NCBI RefSeq assembly: GCF_029784135.1
Contig: NC_073745.1
Span: forward strand, 83,299,650 to 83,363,649
Source of the DNA: Toxorhynchites rutilus septentrionalis
Lineage: Eukaryota > Arthropoda > Insecta > Diptera > Culicidae
Direction: 5' to 3'
Length of the DNA stretch: 64,000 nucleotides
The translations under genes and the position numbers were made by a program. Below the pieces are notes generated by a model, which ran no database searches, was not told where the DNA came from, and saw only the letters and a program-made list of their open reading frames with translations. Below are positions 1-12,030 of this stretch, one piece after another (positions within the stretch are counted from its first letter, which is position 1; each line of letters opens with the position of its first letter).

Positions 1-153
1 ATCTCTTTTTAGAAGAGTCCGACACCGCCCCACTATTTGTCAAAATTTGTTGAATTAAAGGATTTTTGTAATAAAAATATATTTTAAAATATCGAAGGGA
101 GGATCTTTTAAGTTCTTTAGATGAACCCCTTGCCTACGATTTAATTTCCAATA

Positions 154-290
154 GCGATCTGGCGTAGTGGTTAACATCCGTAACTCTCACGCAAAGGTCA
201 CAAGTTCAATTCTCGTTCCCGACATTCATTCCTTCGGAATGAAACCAAAGTCGTGTCCGAGTGACGAACCAGCTAAAAATATCGAAAGTA
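154..290 (+). repeat. tRNA-derived SINE, copy 1
   Basis: The 5' part looks like an RNA polymerase III promoter: an A-box-like TGGCGTAGTGG at 160-170 and a B-box-like AAGTTCAATTC at 202-212. The same sequence recurs at 6141 and 21734. This copy is the most diverged (an extra base after GTGG, changed tail) and lacks a clear poly-A tail. It resembles tRNA-related SINEs of mosquitoes such as Feilai, but I cannot assign the family without a database. It is not a functional tRNA: there is no proper acceptor stem and no CCA-ready 3' end. Confidence 0.75.
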
Positions 291-459
291 CCGTTCTGAA
301 TCATATTTTGGACAACATCATATTTCGGACACTTTGTTCTAATATCTTGAAATGCTTAATGCACTAATGATATAACTATAAAATTAATATCACAATTGCT
401 TCTTTAGAGTAATCCCTTGGTTTCACTATTATTTCATATGAGAACTACATTTGAATTTT

Positions 460-1881
460 TATTCAAATTCAATATTCCGCCGATATTTTCGGCAGAATAT
501 GGGGGCATAGTTAGATCTGATAAAATGTTCTTTACTGACGGTTCATTCATAAACGGGTCCACTGGCTTTGGCATCTTCAATGAAAATTCCAGTGCCTCTT
601 TCAAACTCAAAGATCCTTGTTCCGTGTATGTTGCTGAACTGGGTGCGATATACTACGCACTGGGGATCATTGAAACATTGCCCATCGACCACTATTTTAT
701 TTTTTCAGACAGTCTCAGCTCATTAGAGGCAATCCGCTCAATGAAAGTTGATAAACGCTCATCTTATTTCCTAACAAGAATAAGACATCTATTGAGTGTT
801 TTGGTCGAAAAATTATTCAAGATTACCTTAGCATGGGTTCCCTCTCATTGCTCGATTCCGGGGAATGAGAAAGCGGACTCGCTAGCTAAGGTGGGCGCTT
901 TAGAAGGCACTCTTTTTGAAAGGCAAATTGCTTATAATGAATTTTTCCACATTCCTCGTCAGTACACGCTCGTAAGTTGGCAGCGCATGTGGAGTGGAGA
1001 TGAGTTCGGTCGTTGGTTACACACGATTATCCCTAAGGTCTCGACGAGTGCATGGTTCAATGTAGGTCGTGATTTCATTCGCGTGATATCTCGGCTTATG
1101 TCCAATCACTACAACCTAAACGCGCATCTCTATCGCATTGGGCTCGCAGCAAACAATCTTTGTGATTGTGGCGATGGCTACCACGACATCGAGCATGTTG
1201 TCTGGTCGTGTATCCGGTTCCATACTGCTCGCTCTCAGCTCTCTAGAGCACTGAGAGCACAAGGCAGACAATCGGAGATCCCCGTCCGGGATATCTTAGG
1301 TAGCCGTGATCCTGATCTTCTGCTTCATCTATACCTGTTCCTCAGAAACGCCGATGTCAATGTTTAATGATGTTTCCTTCGTTGTGTCCCCGTTTCATAT
1401 CCCTCCTATCCGATCGATAAACTTTTACTTAGTCGCGGCAATACATACACACACTCTTTACAGACACACGGGCCAAAGGTTGTGCAGTCCACTGATCATT
1501 CAACAAGAGCCAAAGGTTGTACCGCTCATGACAACTCTACACGAACTGATGATTGCGCCGGCTAGTGACCATTCTATCCTGGATTCCTCGAGTCGAGAAA
1601 GACGCACCACGCTAGATATGAGGTACGGGGGCGTTGCTGATTAATGGTCAGCTGCATCCCAATAGGAAGTATCCCGTGTCGGGCACACGTACAGAGCATT
1701 GGAGACAGCAACATCCCAATTACGAAAACACTTGTAATACTAACCTCGAGCCAACCGCGAGTAATCGGTTACATATTACTAACATAGATAATAAGAAAAA
1801 TTGTCAAAGTATTGAACTCCCGACCCCGTGAGGCTAACGCCATATGAGCCTTTATAAAAATATATATTTTGGAAAAAAAAA
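460..1881 (+). mobile_element. 5'-truncated I-clade non-LTR retrotransposon, copy 1
   Basis: The fragment holds the RNase H and C-terminal end of ORF2 plus a roughly 500-bp 3' UTR ending in an A-rich tail. A perfect 14-bp target-site duplication, TACATTTGAATTTT, lies at 446-459 and 1882-1895, which fixes both ends. The same 3' UTR recurs at 11408-11868, 16315-17008 and 40520-40915, so at least four copies of the family lie in this window. 5' truncation with a TSD is the usual product of target-primed reverse transcription. Confidence 0.9.
462..1367 (+). pseudogene. ORF2 C-terminus: RNase H domain and CCHC-like tail (I-clade)
   Basis: The frame is open to the stop at 1365-1367. RNase H residues are visible in order: Asp in FFTDGS, Glu in VAELGA, Asp in FSDSLSS and Asp in NEKADSLAK, so the acidic quartet looks intact. 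A C-terminal zinc-knuckle-like block follows (CDCGDGYHDIEHVVWSC, spacing C-x-C ... H-x4-C), as is usual at the end of I-clade ORF2. The endonuclease and reverse transcriptase are missing through 5' truncation at 460. An ATG at 417 is in frame but lies in flanking DNA outside the element, so it is not the element's start. No function is expected for this fragment. Confidence 0.88.
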
Positions 1882-2089
1882 TACATTTGAATTTTAACAT
1901 AATCGGCAAAAATCTGACAACACTACTCATTATCGTTTCTGTTTGACGTTTGCTTAGCGTGAGAACGTAGAATTTACACGTTCATAAATATTTAAATTTC
2001 TCCCGTGTTTCATCAGTTTTCATCATCGTTAACAGTTTACTGTGATTGCATGGTAAGTGTAATTTTCGTCCAAAAAATTACAAAATAAA

Positions 2090-2942
2090 GTGTCGAAACG
2101 AAAGAAACGTAAATTTGTAAATAGTGAAAATGATGAAGTATTTCAAGATAAAATTAGTTTCGCGGATGTAGTTAAAGGTTCGAATGTAGCTAATAGTAGT
2201 ATCGTAATGGGTGAAAGTACAAAGCAGAGTAATCGTAAGGCTCCTCCGGTCATTGTAATAAAACCTAAAGAGTCCAAACAAGCCTGCGAGGATACTCGTA
2301 AAGTTTTAAAAACAAAATTAGATCCAAGAACACACAAAATCTGTAACTTTAGAAATGGTAGAGATGGCTCCATCATTGTTGAGTGTGCAACTGTAGCTAT
2401 ATATGATATGAGAAATAACATCGAAAGCAATCTGGGTGAAGACTATAGAGCTGTTGTTCCCACGTCGGTGCCGAGATTGAAAGTAGTGTGCATGAGCGAT
2501 AAGTATTTCTCCGATGTCTTCATTGACTATTTAAAAAGTCAAAATGAAGACATCGCAATAAAAGATGTGAAAATAATAAAAATGTACGAAAATCCACGCT
2601 TCACATACAACAAGTTCAATGTCGTAATTGAAGTAGATCTTGACACATACAATAGATGTTAGTTGCAAAGAAAGTAAATGTGGGGTTCGATGCTCAGTTG
2701 CTCCCGCGATTAACGTTTTAAGATGTTTCAAATGTGGAGAATTTGGACATAAGAGCACAGTTTGCAATAATGGTGAAACGTGCTCTAAGTGTAGTCAGAA
2801 ACACAAGACATCTGAGTGCAAGTCAACTGTATTGACATGTGTTAATTGTTTAAAAATGAATAATGAACGGAAAATGAATTTGGACGTCACCATGCCGCAT
2901 TTAGTTCTGAATGCTCAGTTTACAAGAGATTTTATGATTTGA
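2090..2942 (+). pseudogene. ORF1 (Gag-like) with three zinc-knuckle blocks, frameshifted
   Basis: This is the nucleic-acid-binding ORF1 of the retrotransposon. A lysine/arginine-rich N-terminus (SKRKKRKF) is followed by a moderately conserved central region. After a frameshift near 2640-2662 come cysteine-rich blocks: CFKCGEFGHKSTVC, CSKCSQKHKTSEC and a third partial CVNC. The first in-frame codon at 2090 is GTG, so the original ATG has probably mutated. Both reading segments (2090-2662 and 2640-2942) are collinear parts of one ORF1. It is inactive as it stands. Confidence 0.82.
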
Positions 2943-2992
2943 AAAAAGGCAACTTGCGTTTCAATAAATAGCAACCATGTTCCAGAAGAATT

Positions 2993-4046
2993 GTGAATCA
3001 ATTTCATATTCTGTATTTAAATATTGCGGGGTTATCAGCAAACTACGTAACATTACGTCAGATTGTTGAGGAAAAGCGTCTATTTTTAGTTTTATTAGCT
3101 GAGACACACGTTGTTGAAATTGAATCATTTGATCAATATAGTATTCCGGGATATAATGTTGCTGCTTGCTTATCACATTCTAGACATACTGGCGGTGTTG
3201 CTATTTATGTCAAAGAATCAGTTCAATTCAATGTTCGCCTAAACGAAGTAATTGATGGCAACTGGTTCTTAGGCATTACAGTTGAACATGAAGATAGCAT
3301 GAAGATAGATAAATATGGTGTTATATATCACTCTTCCAGCTTCAGTGACCAGCGTTTTGTTGAAAATTTAGAGAATTGGCTCGAAATGTTCATTGATCAT
3401 AGTAAATTAAATATACTGGCTGGTGATTTTAATATAAATTGGTGTGACAGCTATAATTTGAATCATTTGAAGCGTTTGGCTGATGTCTTCAATTTAAAAC
3501 AAACGGTGAATGAATTTACGCGTATTTCCCGGCACAGTAAAACTTTAATTGACCATGTGTATTCTAATTTCGATAGTATTTGTTCATCAACTGATATTAA
3601 TTTAAAAATAACCGACCATGAGACTATAATTATTAACGTTTTGGACAATTTGAATAACAATGAAGATTTAGTAAAATTGAAGTGCTGGAGGAAGTATTCG
3701 GAACAGGCGGTACGAACCTTGTCGTGAGAAGCATGGATTTTCCGTTCCATCTGGGTAACATAGATGAATCTGTTTTGACTAATGTTCTGAAAATGTGTAC
3801 AAATCAACTAGTTGTTCAAAAGTATGTGTCTATAAAAAAAACTCAAACAGCTAGTACAATTTGGATCTTTTACGTCTAAAACGAAAAAGGGACAAATGGT
3901 ATAAAAGGTTTTGTAGAACAAATAGGAATCATCATTGGAACATGTACAAGATTGCGCGCAATAAATATTCACAAACGCAGCAGCATAATAACAGCAAAGA
4001 GTTATGGAGAACTTTAAAATCATTATTAAGACCTAGTAGTTGCTAA
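2993..4046 (+). pseudogene. ORF2 N-terminal half: AP-endonuclease domain and linker
   Basis: The exonuclease-endonuclease-phosphatase (APE) fold is recognisable by its motif order: LYLNIAGLS near the N-terminus, LAETHV, the SRHTGGVAIYV block, ILAGDFNINW, LIDHVYSN and KITDHETI at the end. The frame is intact to about 3727. After that the linker before the RT continues through at least two frameshifts (segments to 3879, then 3861-4046). The endonuclease nicks target DNA in target-primed reverse transcription. The catalytic-type residues look present, but the ORF is not continuous. Confidence 0.87.
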
Positions 4047-4142
4047 CCGCGGTCCATAACCTTTAATGACACATTAGAACAATCTGAGCAAGTAATAGGA
4101 TCCAAATTCATGAGCTCGATGAAATAAAACAGCCGGATAATA

Positions 4143-5054
4143 CAGGGTGGGCCATTTAAAGTGGAAGGATTAGTTTTTGCAATAGCAAAGTAAAGAAGTG
4201 GAATTAAAAAAAAAATTTAAATTCATTTATTTTGGTCCCAGGAGATTTGTTCTAACTACTTTTTGATTATGATATCTCGTAAATGACCGCCTCTGGCCTT
4301 GACCGCAAAATGTGCCCTTTTTTCGGCATTTTCCATCACTTTGCCCAATGTTTCGGCCGATATGGCAGCAATTTCTTGTCGGATATTGTCTTTCAGCGCA
4401 GCCAGGGTCCTTGGTTTACCAGTGTATACCTTGGATTTTAAATATCCCCATAAAAAAGTCAGGAGGAGTCAAATCAGGTGATCTCGGTGACCAGTCATAA
4501 TCGCCGTTTTTCGATATTAATCTTCCGGGGAACATTTCGCGCAATAATTTGGTCGTGGCAGCCGCTGTATGGCATGTAGCGCCGTCCTGTTGGAACCAGT
4601 AATTGTCCAATTCATTTTCACGAACAAATGGCAATAAAAAGATGCCTAACTCTTGCGAACGATGGCGACCTGATGTCGATGGAGTCTCTGCAACACTGGC
4701 TCGAACGGCATCAATATTCTCGTCGAAACGTCTTGGTCGTTGTCTGGACAGATGACTGGCATTACCAACACTACCAGACGATATAAATTTGGCATATAAT
4801 CGACGTATAGTGTTGTCTCCAGGCGATGTTTTAACTTTATTTTTATTTTTCCACGCACGTTTAGTTAACACAATTGAGAAGTTATTTTGAATGTACAGCT
4901 GAACAATTTCAGCGCGTTGTTTAGGTGTGTATTGTTCCATGGTTAAAATTGTACTGAAATGACGCTTCCAACGCGGTATGACATTTGTTAATCTGACATC
5001 TCTGTCAAAAGTTATGGGGTTGCCAGATGCTTCCACTTTAAATGGCCCACCCTT
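4143..5054. mobile_element. Mariner-type (DD41D-like) transposon, internally deleted, nested in the retrotransposon ORF2
   Basis: Terminal inverted repeats of about 22 bp match (AGGGTGGGCCATTTAAAGTG near 4144, its complement near 5030-5052). TA dinucleotides at 4141-4142 and 5055-5056 form the expected target duplication. The element is 912 bp against about 1300 bp for the related full-length copies in this window, because the middle of the transposase is missing. It splits the RT of the CR1/Jockey-like element: the sequence immediately to the right resumes with the RT motif LGPILFIMYIND. Confidence 0.9.
4416..4940 (-). pseudogene. Mariner-type transposase remnant (DD41D-like)
   Basis: Starting from the methionine at 4938-4940, an N-terminal helix-turn-helix region (MEQYTPKQRAEIVQLY) runs through a basic stretch and then jumps directly to the catalytic C-terminal part. 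The second catalytic Asp is in FQQDGATCHT and the third in SPDLTPPDFF, with 41 residues between them by my count. The first catalytic Asp (SDEAHF-type motif) is lost in the deletion after RSQELG. Upstream in-frame sequence to 5261 belongs to the flanking retrotransposon on the other strand and is not part of the protein. It cannot be active. Confidence 0.85.
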
Positions 5055-5056
5055 TA

Positions 5057-5964
5057 GTAGTTGTAAATTAGGGCCCATTTTATTTATTATGTACATCAAT
5101 GACATGCGACGAATTTTACGATATTGCGATGTTAATCTTTTTGCTGATGATACTGTGTTATTCATTGCAGCTAAGAATGTACATGAGGTCGTTTTACACT
5201 TGAATGGAGATTTGCGTTCTTTAAGTAGATGGTTAAAGTATAAGCAATTGAAATTGAACATTAATTAAACTAAATATATGGTAATCTCGCGAAATCGAAT
5301 AAATGAAAACGTCTCTATTGTGATTGATGATGAGACCATTGATCGCGTTCGGGACATTAAATATCTTGGCGTAATTATTGATGACAAACTTAAGTTCAAT
5401 ACTCACATTGACAATGTCATCAAGAAAATTGCCAAGAAGTATGAAATTTTGTGTCGACTGAGAAACGATTTAACTATTTGCAGTAAAATACAGCTATACA
5501 AATCAATCATCTCCCCTCATCTAGACTTTTGTTCTTCCATTTTGTTTTGGGCCAATGAAACGCAAATATCGAGATTACAGCGCTTGCAGAATAAAATAAT
5601 GCGTTTGATTTTACAATGTAGCAGGTTCACTTCCTCATATTTGATGCTGGACGCTCTGCAATGGTTATCTGTGAAGCAAAGAATTGTGTATTTAACTATG
5701 GTGTTCATTTTTAAGGTATTCAACGGTTTGCTGCCTCGATATTTGTGTGATCGAGTTGAAAGGGGAAGTGATTTTCATAGATATAATACTAGAAACGCGA
5801 ATGAAATAAGAACACCACATTTCTTAACATGTGCTTCACAAAATTCTCTATATTTCAAAGGAGTAAATATTTTCAACTCGATGCTAAGACATATTAAACG
5901 TGCAACAACACTAGCAGAATTTAAGAGAAACTGTATTTCACACGTTAAAGCTGTATTTTCCTAA
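5057..5964 (+). pseudogene. ORF2 C-terminal half: reverse transcriptase palm and C-terminal domain
   Basis: The frame resumes to the right of the nested transposon with LGPILFIMYINDM, then the RT catalytic box LFADDTVLF, then the RT thumb region (VRDIKYLGVIIDD) and a C-terminal domain of about 190 residues ending at 5964. One in-frame stop (TAA at 5266-5268, between NIN and TKYM) divides it. A DxFxxxFxx-like C-terminal tail (TTLAEFKRNC) is common in Jockey/CR1 relatives. The upstream RT motifs are missing, so this is an inactive fossil. Confidence 0.86.
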
Positions 5965-6140
5965 CAGCCAAAATTTTTTTTTATTTTGATAACGATTTTG
6001 ACTGACGAAGTTTTATACGAACAGATATCTTAAAGTGAACATTTTTTTGTTTTTTTTGTTTTTATTATTCTCAATGTATGACCTGACGATGTTTTTTTTA
6101 AACGGATTATATTGTTTAATTTGATAATTTTGAAAAGTGG

Positions 6141-6290
6141 AGGCGATCTGGCGTAGTGGTAACATCAATGCCTCTCACGCTAAAGGTCACGAGTTCAATT
6201 CTCACTCCCGACATTCTTCCAAAAATGGAAGTAAAAGTGACGAACCAGCCAAATGAGTTGAAAGTCACTATAATACAGAAAAAAAAAAAA
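6141..6290 (+). repeat. tRNA-derived SINE, copy 2
   Basis: It is the same family as 154-290 and 21734-21892, starting GGAGGCGATCTGGCG and ending CACTATAATACAG plus a run of A. The A-box-like and B-box-like blocks are well preserved. The flanks attttgaaaa (before) and atttgaaaa (after the A run) look like an imperfect target duplication. It lies directly behind the 3' end of the CR1/Jockey-like element. Confidence 0.85.
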
Positions 6291-6299
6291 AAAAAAAAT

Positions 6300-7020
6300 T
6301 TGAAAAAAATTTCTTCTATGTTATATTTTTTGTTTTTTAATTTGTATTCGTCTCTATTATGACTGTCATGATCTTGGTGATGATGGACTATTTTTATTTT
6401 TATCTTGTTGTTTTTATATTGTAGTAGTTGAAAAAAAATATAAAAGTAGTCTACAAAAGCTTGAGCGTCGCGCGCGTTGTACAGATATAAAGGATAAGAA
6501 TTCAAAAGTTTTGTAAGCACCGGTCTAGAAATTGTTCGTAAAGTAAAATTTCTTGATTTCTCTGGATGGGGATACTTAAAGTCAATCCAAAACAAGGCTG
6601 ACGGTTGGACTTGTGCCTTGGTGGACCATTTGGCTGCAAGGGCCTTGTCGGGACCGTATCGGCTCTGTAGCGGACAAGACTGAGTATTGGCTTGTCTTTT
6701 GACATTGCAATTTTTTAAACTTATATCTGTAAATAAAATCAGTTCTTTTTTTTTTGCTGATTGCAATGCTTAGAGAACAAAATAATATCTTTTAGATAAC
6801 TCGTCTTGCTCAAACCTCTGTAGGGGAAGGAGGCGGGACCATCATCATCAATTACAAAACATTGCATTACGCTGTAAAGTAGCACAGGGTGATTATTCGA
6901 TACATAAATATACAGATTTGTCGAACTTATCAGATTTATCGACATTTTTTTACCAAAAGGGTTTATCAAATTATAACATGATCACGTAGTTTTTTTGTGA
7001 ATATCGTAAAATTAAAAAAA
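6300..7020. other. No gene recognised; AT-rich interspersed sequence
   Basis: This stretch is AT-rich with T and A runs. I see no coding sequence, no terminal repeats and no similarity to other parts of the window. Confidence 0.5.
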
Positions 7021-9600
7021 AAAACATCCTGTATTCTGCCAGCAGCCACCGAAATCAATTCCTCGTTCCGAAGTACAGGCAGGAATTTAATCCCATTTCG
7101 CACATTAATCGCACCCGTAACCACGTAAAAATCCCACCCGATCGTTAACCCGAAACAAAATCCCGACGGAATAATTCAACCTGGCACACAATCAGCGAGC
7201 TTGTGCGATAAGGTCGGAAGAATGCTCCATTTCCGAAATAACACCCAGACGGCTACTCCTCCCAGCGCAACTCGTTCGTTCGGCAATAAATATTCGTCCG
7301 AGATGCACGTGAACCAACACGAGCATTTATCATGCAGGTAGTTATTTTTGTGTTCTCCAATTCCTCCACCCGCTTCCCGGAAAAGGATCACAAGAAGGCG
7401 AAACGAAAGTGCTGTGCTATAACGAACCGTATGATCTAGCTATTTTTTGGTCAATAAAAATAATTCCTGTCGAGCGGAGGAGCAATATCTGCATGTATCC
7501 TCTACACCCACGCTCCATTCGGCACCTCCGTTATGTTATGGATTCATTCAATCAGACATGAGGGAAATAGTACACGGGAGATAAACATTTTTCCATGCCA
7601 TTCCAATCCGAGAGAATAGGTCCCGCACAGATAGCACCGATGATGTTGCCAGGTGTTTATTCATCCTTTTTCCATACGTTTTCCGGGATGCTGAATGTGC
7701 CAGACCAGAGTTTCTTCCCGACTGTTTTGCTGAAAGATGGCAGAACGGTCGATGAACATTCCTTTGTGTCTGCTCCCTGTATCGAGATAAATCGGGGGGA
7801 AAAACTGCTGTCAGCTGGATGCTGTGCGTGTGGGAGCAAATATTTGCGTCAAGCATTGAAGCCGACCACGGTTATTGAATGTCAAATCGACGGAACGATT
7901 TGGTTGAGTTGGAAATTGAAATTCATAATGATGGGCTGAGGTAGTTCTGCGTGAACAATGTTTATTTGAATTTATTATTGAGAGGTGTCTGTTCTCAATC
8001 ACAAACAAAAGCCATTTTGAATGACGTTTGATTGACGTACTTTGATGTTAAGCGTGTGCTCCGATGCCTGACTGCGCTCATCATGAATCCGTTGGTTCAC
8101 CTCACCAATCAGCATGGTGTGGGGGAAAACACCGTCGAGTGCAGTTAGTCCGGCTTCCGCTTTCGCTGTGGTCATAATATCAAGCCAGTGGACTTCAAGT
8201 GGATCTGAATTTAAGGCCTGTTAATCGTTTGTGTGTGGGCAGACAAAGGTCGGTTAGCCGCCGTCCGCACTTTGCCATAATCTCTGCTCTGCTAATGCGT
8301 TCAATTTGAAATGATTGATTTTGATAGAGAGAGAGAGAGCCACCAGGATAGTGATGGGAGCCTTCGGTGGGATATTCGCTGCTAGGCAACGGCGACCACT
8401 TGTGGCGCCTGTATCGGCACACCACAAATCTGGCTTCTGATCGCGCCACCCTCAGAGCGTTGGGAGGACGGCATCAGGTGTAAAATTGGATTATAGCACT
8501 GAAGTTATCCGCACGATTTATGATTCCACCCGGAATGACGTTTATTGGTTTCCGATAGGCATCTTCTTCACGGGGGGAGTCTGATCCCGACAGTGAGGAG
8601 CCCTGAAAGCATTTTCTCTGGCAGGGAAAATGATTGGTGACCGGGCGAGGGAAGGATAGACTTAAGCATAAAATCTTTTGGAAGCTTTGCCCCCAATCAA
8701 CATAGGCTGGCTAACAGGACGGGCCGTAATGTTTAACGAAACGGGAAACAAAATAAACACTTAATCCTCCTTCGACTATTAGTCCTAGCTTGATGCCAGT
8801 TCTCGGTACGATCCAGTGCCAAATGGAATATGCTTTGGCGCGTAATCGACTTTATCTTTATCACGAAATCGAGGGCATCGTAATATTTAATGATGAATAT
8901 TGTTTGAGGGGTGTTGAGCTGCACAAATATTTCGAGATATTTTCTATTGAGAATGAACTGCTTAATCTTATATTTTAAGAATATATCAAAATAAATGTCG
9001 TCAATCAACAATAGAAAAAAAGTATGATATTTGTTGCGGATGGGAACCCTGCTCCACAGCACCCGTTTCGGGTCGATGAGGTAACGAAAAGTGACAGATG
9101 ATGAACGGATAAAAAGTCAGAAACAGGAACAAAAGAAGTGACAGAAATTATAGAAAACTTACCGCTAATTCTTAGATCTACCTAAAACAAAGTGAATATC
9201 TTAAATCTATTACTTAAAACTATTTACACTAGTGCTTAAACCTATTTAGCCTACCGTAAGTTACATATTGAAGTTAAACTATAACTTATACTAAAATTAT
9301 ATATTATATTTAGAATATTTGAGGAGAATTGGATTTCCACATTGCGGTTCGATAGAATTTCGTCACTGGAAAAATGTGAGTCATTCCTTAGCCTATATAA
9401 TGAATGAAAATGGAATTTTGTTTGTTAATTTTAGCTTTAAGCATTGCTTGAAATACAGTCGCTGAAAAGAATCCAGTGTTTCGAAAACACGTTCCGTGAC
9501 CGCCGGAACAATATTCCTCCAAAAATGACAGTAAATTACCGTATTGCACCATCGCACAAATGGTCGGGGTTCTGCCAAAATGAAGCAAGCGCCATTTTTT
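7020..9600. other. Complex, relatively GC-rich sequence without a recognisable gene
   Basis: The base composition is more balanced than in the neighbouring repeats, and no part of it recurs in the window. This suggests single-copy host DNA such as intergenic or intronic sequence. The longest open frames (about 100-114 codons near 7550-7940) overlap on both strands and show no motif, signal peptide or domain, so I do not call them genes. A short (GA)n run lies at 8325-8339. Confidence 0.5.
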
Positions 9601-10705
9601 AAACGGTTTTATTTAGCTTGCCCTGTAATTTTTGTGTTTATATGTTTGTAGGGTTGTCTGTTTGTAACATGTTTGTCTGTAGCGCTTTACCAATTAATAG
9701 AAATTTGAACCCCTTCCTGTTGACCGATTGATCTGAAATTTGGAACATACCTCTATCTCTGCAGTCATTATAAAACTACGTATTTCATGATGTTGAATAT
9801 CCAAGATGGCGGCCGCGGTTACATGTTTTCTCAAAACCCCATCAATATGGGTTTTTCCCAAACCCCATCAATAGGGGTATCAAATGAAAGTGGTTGACTA
9901 AAAGAACACAGTTAATTATGAAAAATGCAAATCCAAAATGGCCGCCACCACAAAATGGCGGATTACATATTTTCTTAAAGCCCCATCAATATGGGTATCA
10001 AATAAAATGACTTCACTAGTAAGACACAGTAATACATGAGAAATGAAAACCTTAAATGGCCGCCAAAACAAAATGGCGATATATATTTTTTTCAAAAACC
10101 CAATCAATATATCAATATGGGTATCAAATGAAAGGGCTTGACTAGTAGAACGCAGTTATTTATAAAAATGCAAATCCGAGATGGCTGCCACCACAAAATT
10201 GCGGATTACATATTTTCTCAAAACAAACCCCATCAAAATGGGTACCGTGTGAAGGGGCTTGACCAGTAGTTCACAGCTATTTAGGAAAATACAAATCCAA
10301 GATGGCCGCCGTAACAAAATAGCTAATTTCTTTTTTAAATTGTTTCATTCAACATGACCTGTTTGTATGTATGTATGGTTGTCCCACATTAATAAAAAAT
10401 TGACCCGGTTACTTTTGATTTATCGATCTGAAATTTGGAACAAACCTTTGTCTCTGCTGTAAGTATAATAATAATTGTCTCTGCTGTAAGTATAAGTGTA
10501 TTTAATTATCTTGAAAAATCCAATTAGGCCAACGATAAAAGATGGCTGAATGGCTTGACTTGGGGAACACACTACATTTTGAACAACATAAACTCATAAA
10601 GGTGTATGTATTTTTTTTTGTAATACCCTCAATATCGGTATCGAATGAAATGATTTGACAAATAGAATACAGTACTTCATCAAAATATTCCGAAGAAAAT
10701 TTCGT
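9601..10705 (+). repeat. Unclassified interspersed repeat with 120-130 bp internal units, copy 1
   Basis: The internal unit carries the cores GATGGCCGCC, GGGTATCAAATGAAA and GACTAGTAGAACACAG. The ATGGCNGCC core falls near 9806, 9937, 10056, 10181 and 10302, a spacing of 119-131 bp, so there are about five degenerate tandem units. They are framed by sequence resembling AAACGGTTTTATTTAGCTTG on one side and a CGAAGAAAATT block on the other. An inverted second copy lies at 21217-22770. No protein is encoded. The class is unknown; a non-autonomous DNA element or Helitron-like repeat is possible. Confidence 0.75.
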
Positions 10706-11159
10706 TTTCTCCAAGAAAGCAGATCTGAATCTTCAACAGATATTTGTGCTTCGGGCAGCTCCTGGAATCAAATGTCGTCGGGATCTGGTAAGCAAGACAG
10801 CCTACAGGCTGCAATGAAGTGTAAAAGCGGTGATCTGCATTTTTCAAAATTCCGTTCAACCACAGTGAACCAAGTGTAATGCATTCTTAAGGGTGCATTC
10901 GAGAGAAGAGACACGAAAATAAAACAAAAAATATTTCTATTACCCATTATATCATCATTTGTTCTTTAACAATAAAACAAAAATTGAATGGTGAAAAAAT
11001 ATTAATAATAAGAATAGTTAAGAGCTGATGAAGGTAAAAGATTCAAAAAAAGTTGTGCCATGGCGTACACGATTCCAGCCCTTCTGGTTATCTGAAACAA
11101 AAAAATCGAACGTATTCTGAATCAGTAAAGATGCCTCTATCGCATGAACTCGGAGTAGT

Positions 11160-12030
11160 CAAAAACATCTTTTTTGAAAAAATGGCGGCTGTTTGAAAAA
11201 CAAAATGCGGTTTCAAACGCTTTTTCATACGATTCTCGATTTTTTTAAATAGTAAAATTCGAAAAATATCATTTTCGTGCGATAGAGAGATGCCTGCAGA
11301 TTGTATCCATATAAATTCGACATAAATCGGTTCAGTAGAACTTGAGATATCGTTAACGCCAGTTTGAAAAAAACAGTTTCGAGAAAAACGCGTTTGAAGT
11401 TCATTGCACACTCTTGCACAAGTTCACACACACTCTTTACAAATACACGGACCGAAGGTTGTGCAGTCCACTGATGATTCAACGAGAGCCAAAGGTTGTA
11501 CCGCTCATGACAACTCTACACGAGCTGATGATTGCGCCGGCTAGTGATCATTCTATCCTGGATTCCACGAGTCGAGAAAGACGCACCACGCTAGATATGG
11601 GGTACAGACTAGGGGGGCGTTGCTGATTACCGGTCAGCTGCATACCAATATGAAGTATCCCGTGTCGGGCACACGTACAGAGCACTGAATACTGCAACAT
11701 CCCAATTATGAGAACACTTGTAATACTAACCTCGAGCCAACCGCGAGTAATCGGTTACATATTACTAACATAGTTGTAAGCAAACATTGTCGTAATACTG
11801 AACTCCCGGCCCCGTTAGGCTGACGCCATATGAGCCTTAATAAAAATATATTTTTTGGATTAAAAAAAAAGTTCATTGCTATGGCCGTACCAGGTTAGAT
11901 ACCGACTCACTAAAATGGTTATAACTCGGTAAATAATAGGATTTTCGAGTCCTTTTTAGAGAATGCCTAAACTACAGAAATATGAAAGAAAAAAAAATTT
12001 TTTTTTTTTATTTCTAGACTAGAATACTGC
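11160..12030. repeat. Interspersed repeat split by a retrotransposon insertion (partner at 38980-39350, inverted)
   Basis: The segments 11160-11407 and 11869-12030 together match 38980-39350 in reverse orientation. Shared blocks are the complements of TTTACCGAGTTATA, AACTTCAAACGCGTTTTTC and GATATCTCAAGTTCTACTGA. The second copy runs without interruption at the place where this copy carries the I-clade fragment 11408-11868. No coding capacity is seen. Confidence 0.72.
11408..11868 (+). mobile_element. I-clade retrotransposon 3'-UTR fragment, copy 2
   Basis: Only the 3' UTR of the family is present, starting near the CACACACTCTTTAC block. The perfect 11-bp target duplication AAGTTCATTGC lies at 11397-11407 and 11869-11879, proving a 5'-truncated insertion. 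The tail is A-rich. It sits inside the repeat that also occurs, unfilled, at 38980-39350. Confidence 0.9.

Larger units (their letters stand above)
1900..6115 (+). mobile_element. CR1/Jockey-like non-LTR retrotransposon, near full length but broken
   Basis: It has a 5' UTR (about 1900-2089), ORF1 with CCHC zinc knuckles, ORF2 with an APE-type endonuclease and a reverse transcriptase C-terminal half, then a short 3' UTR rich in T runs. The frames are interrupted by several shifts, and a mariner-type transposon (4143-5054) sits where RT motifs should be. About 200 residues of RT (fingers and first motifs) are absent at that junction. I found no clean target duplication, so the ends are approximate. 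The clade is judged from domain order and from LFADDTVLF at the RT active site; it could be CR1, Jockey or a relative. Confidence 0.82.

Noticed and set aside
154..230. tRNA gene
   Set aside because: A- and B-box-like blocks are present, but the sequence recurs as a SINE with poly-A and target duplication elsewhere and no acceptor stem forms.
7548..7939. Frames of 102-114 codons on both strands
   Set aside because: Mutually overlapping, no domains, no splice pattern.
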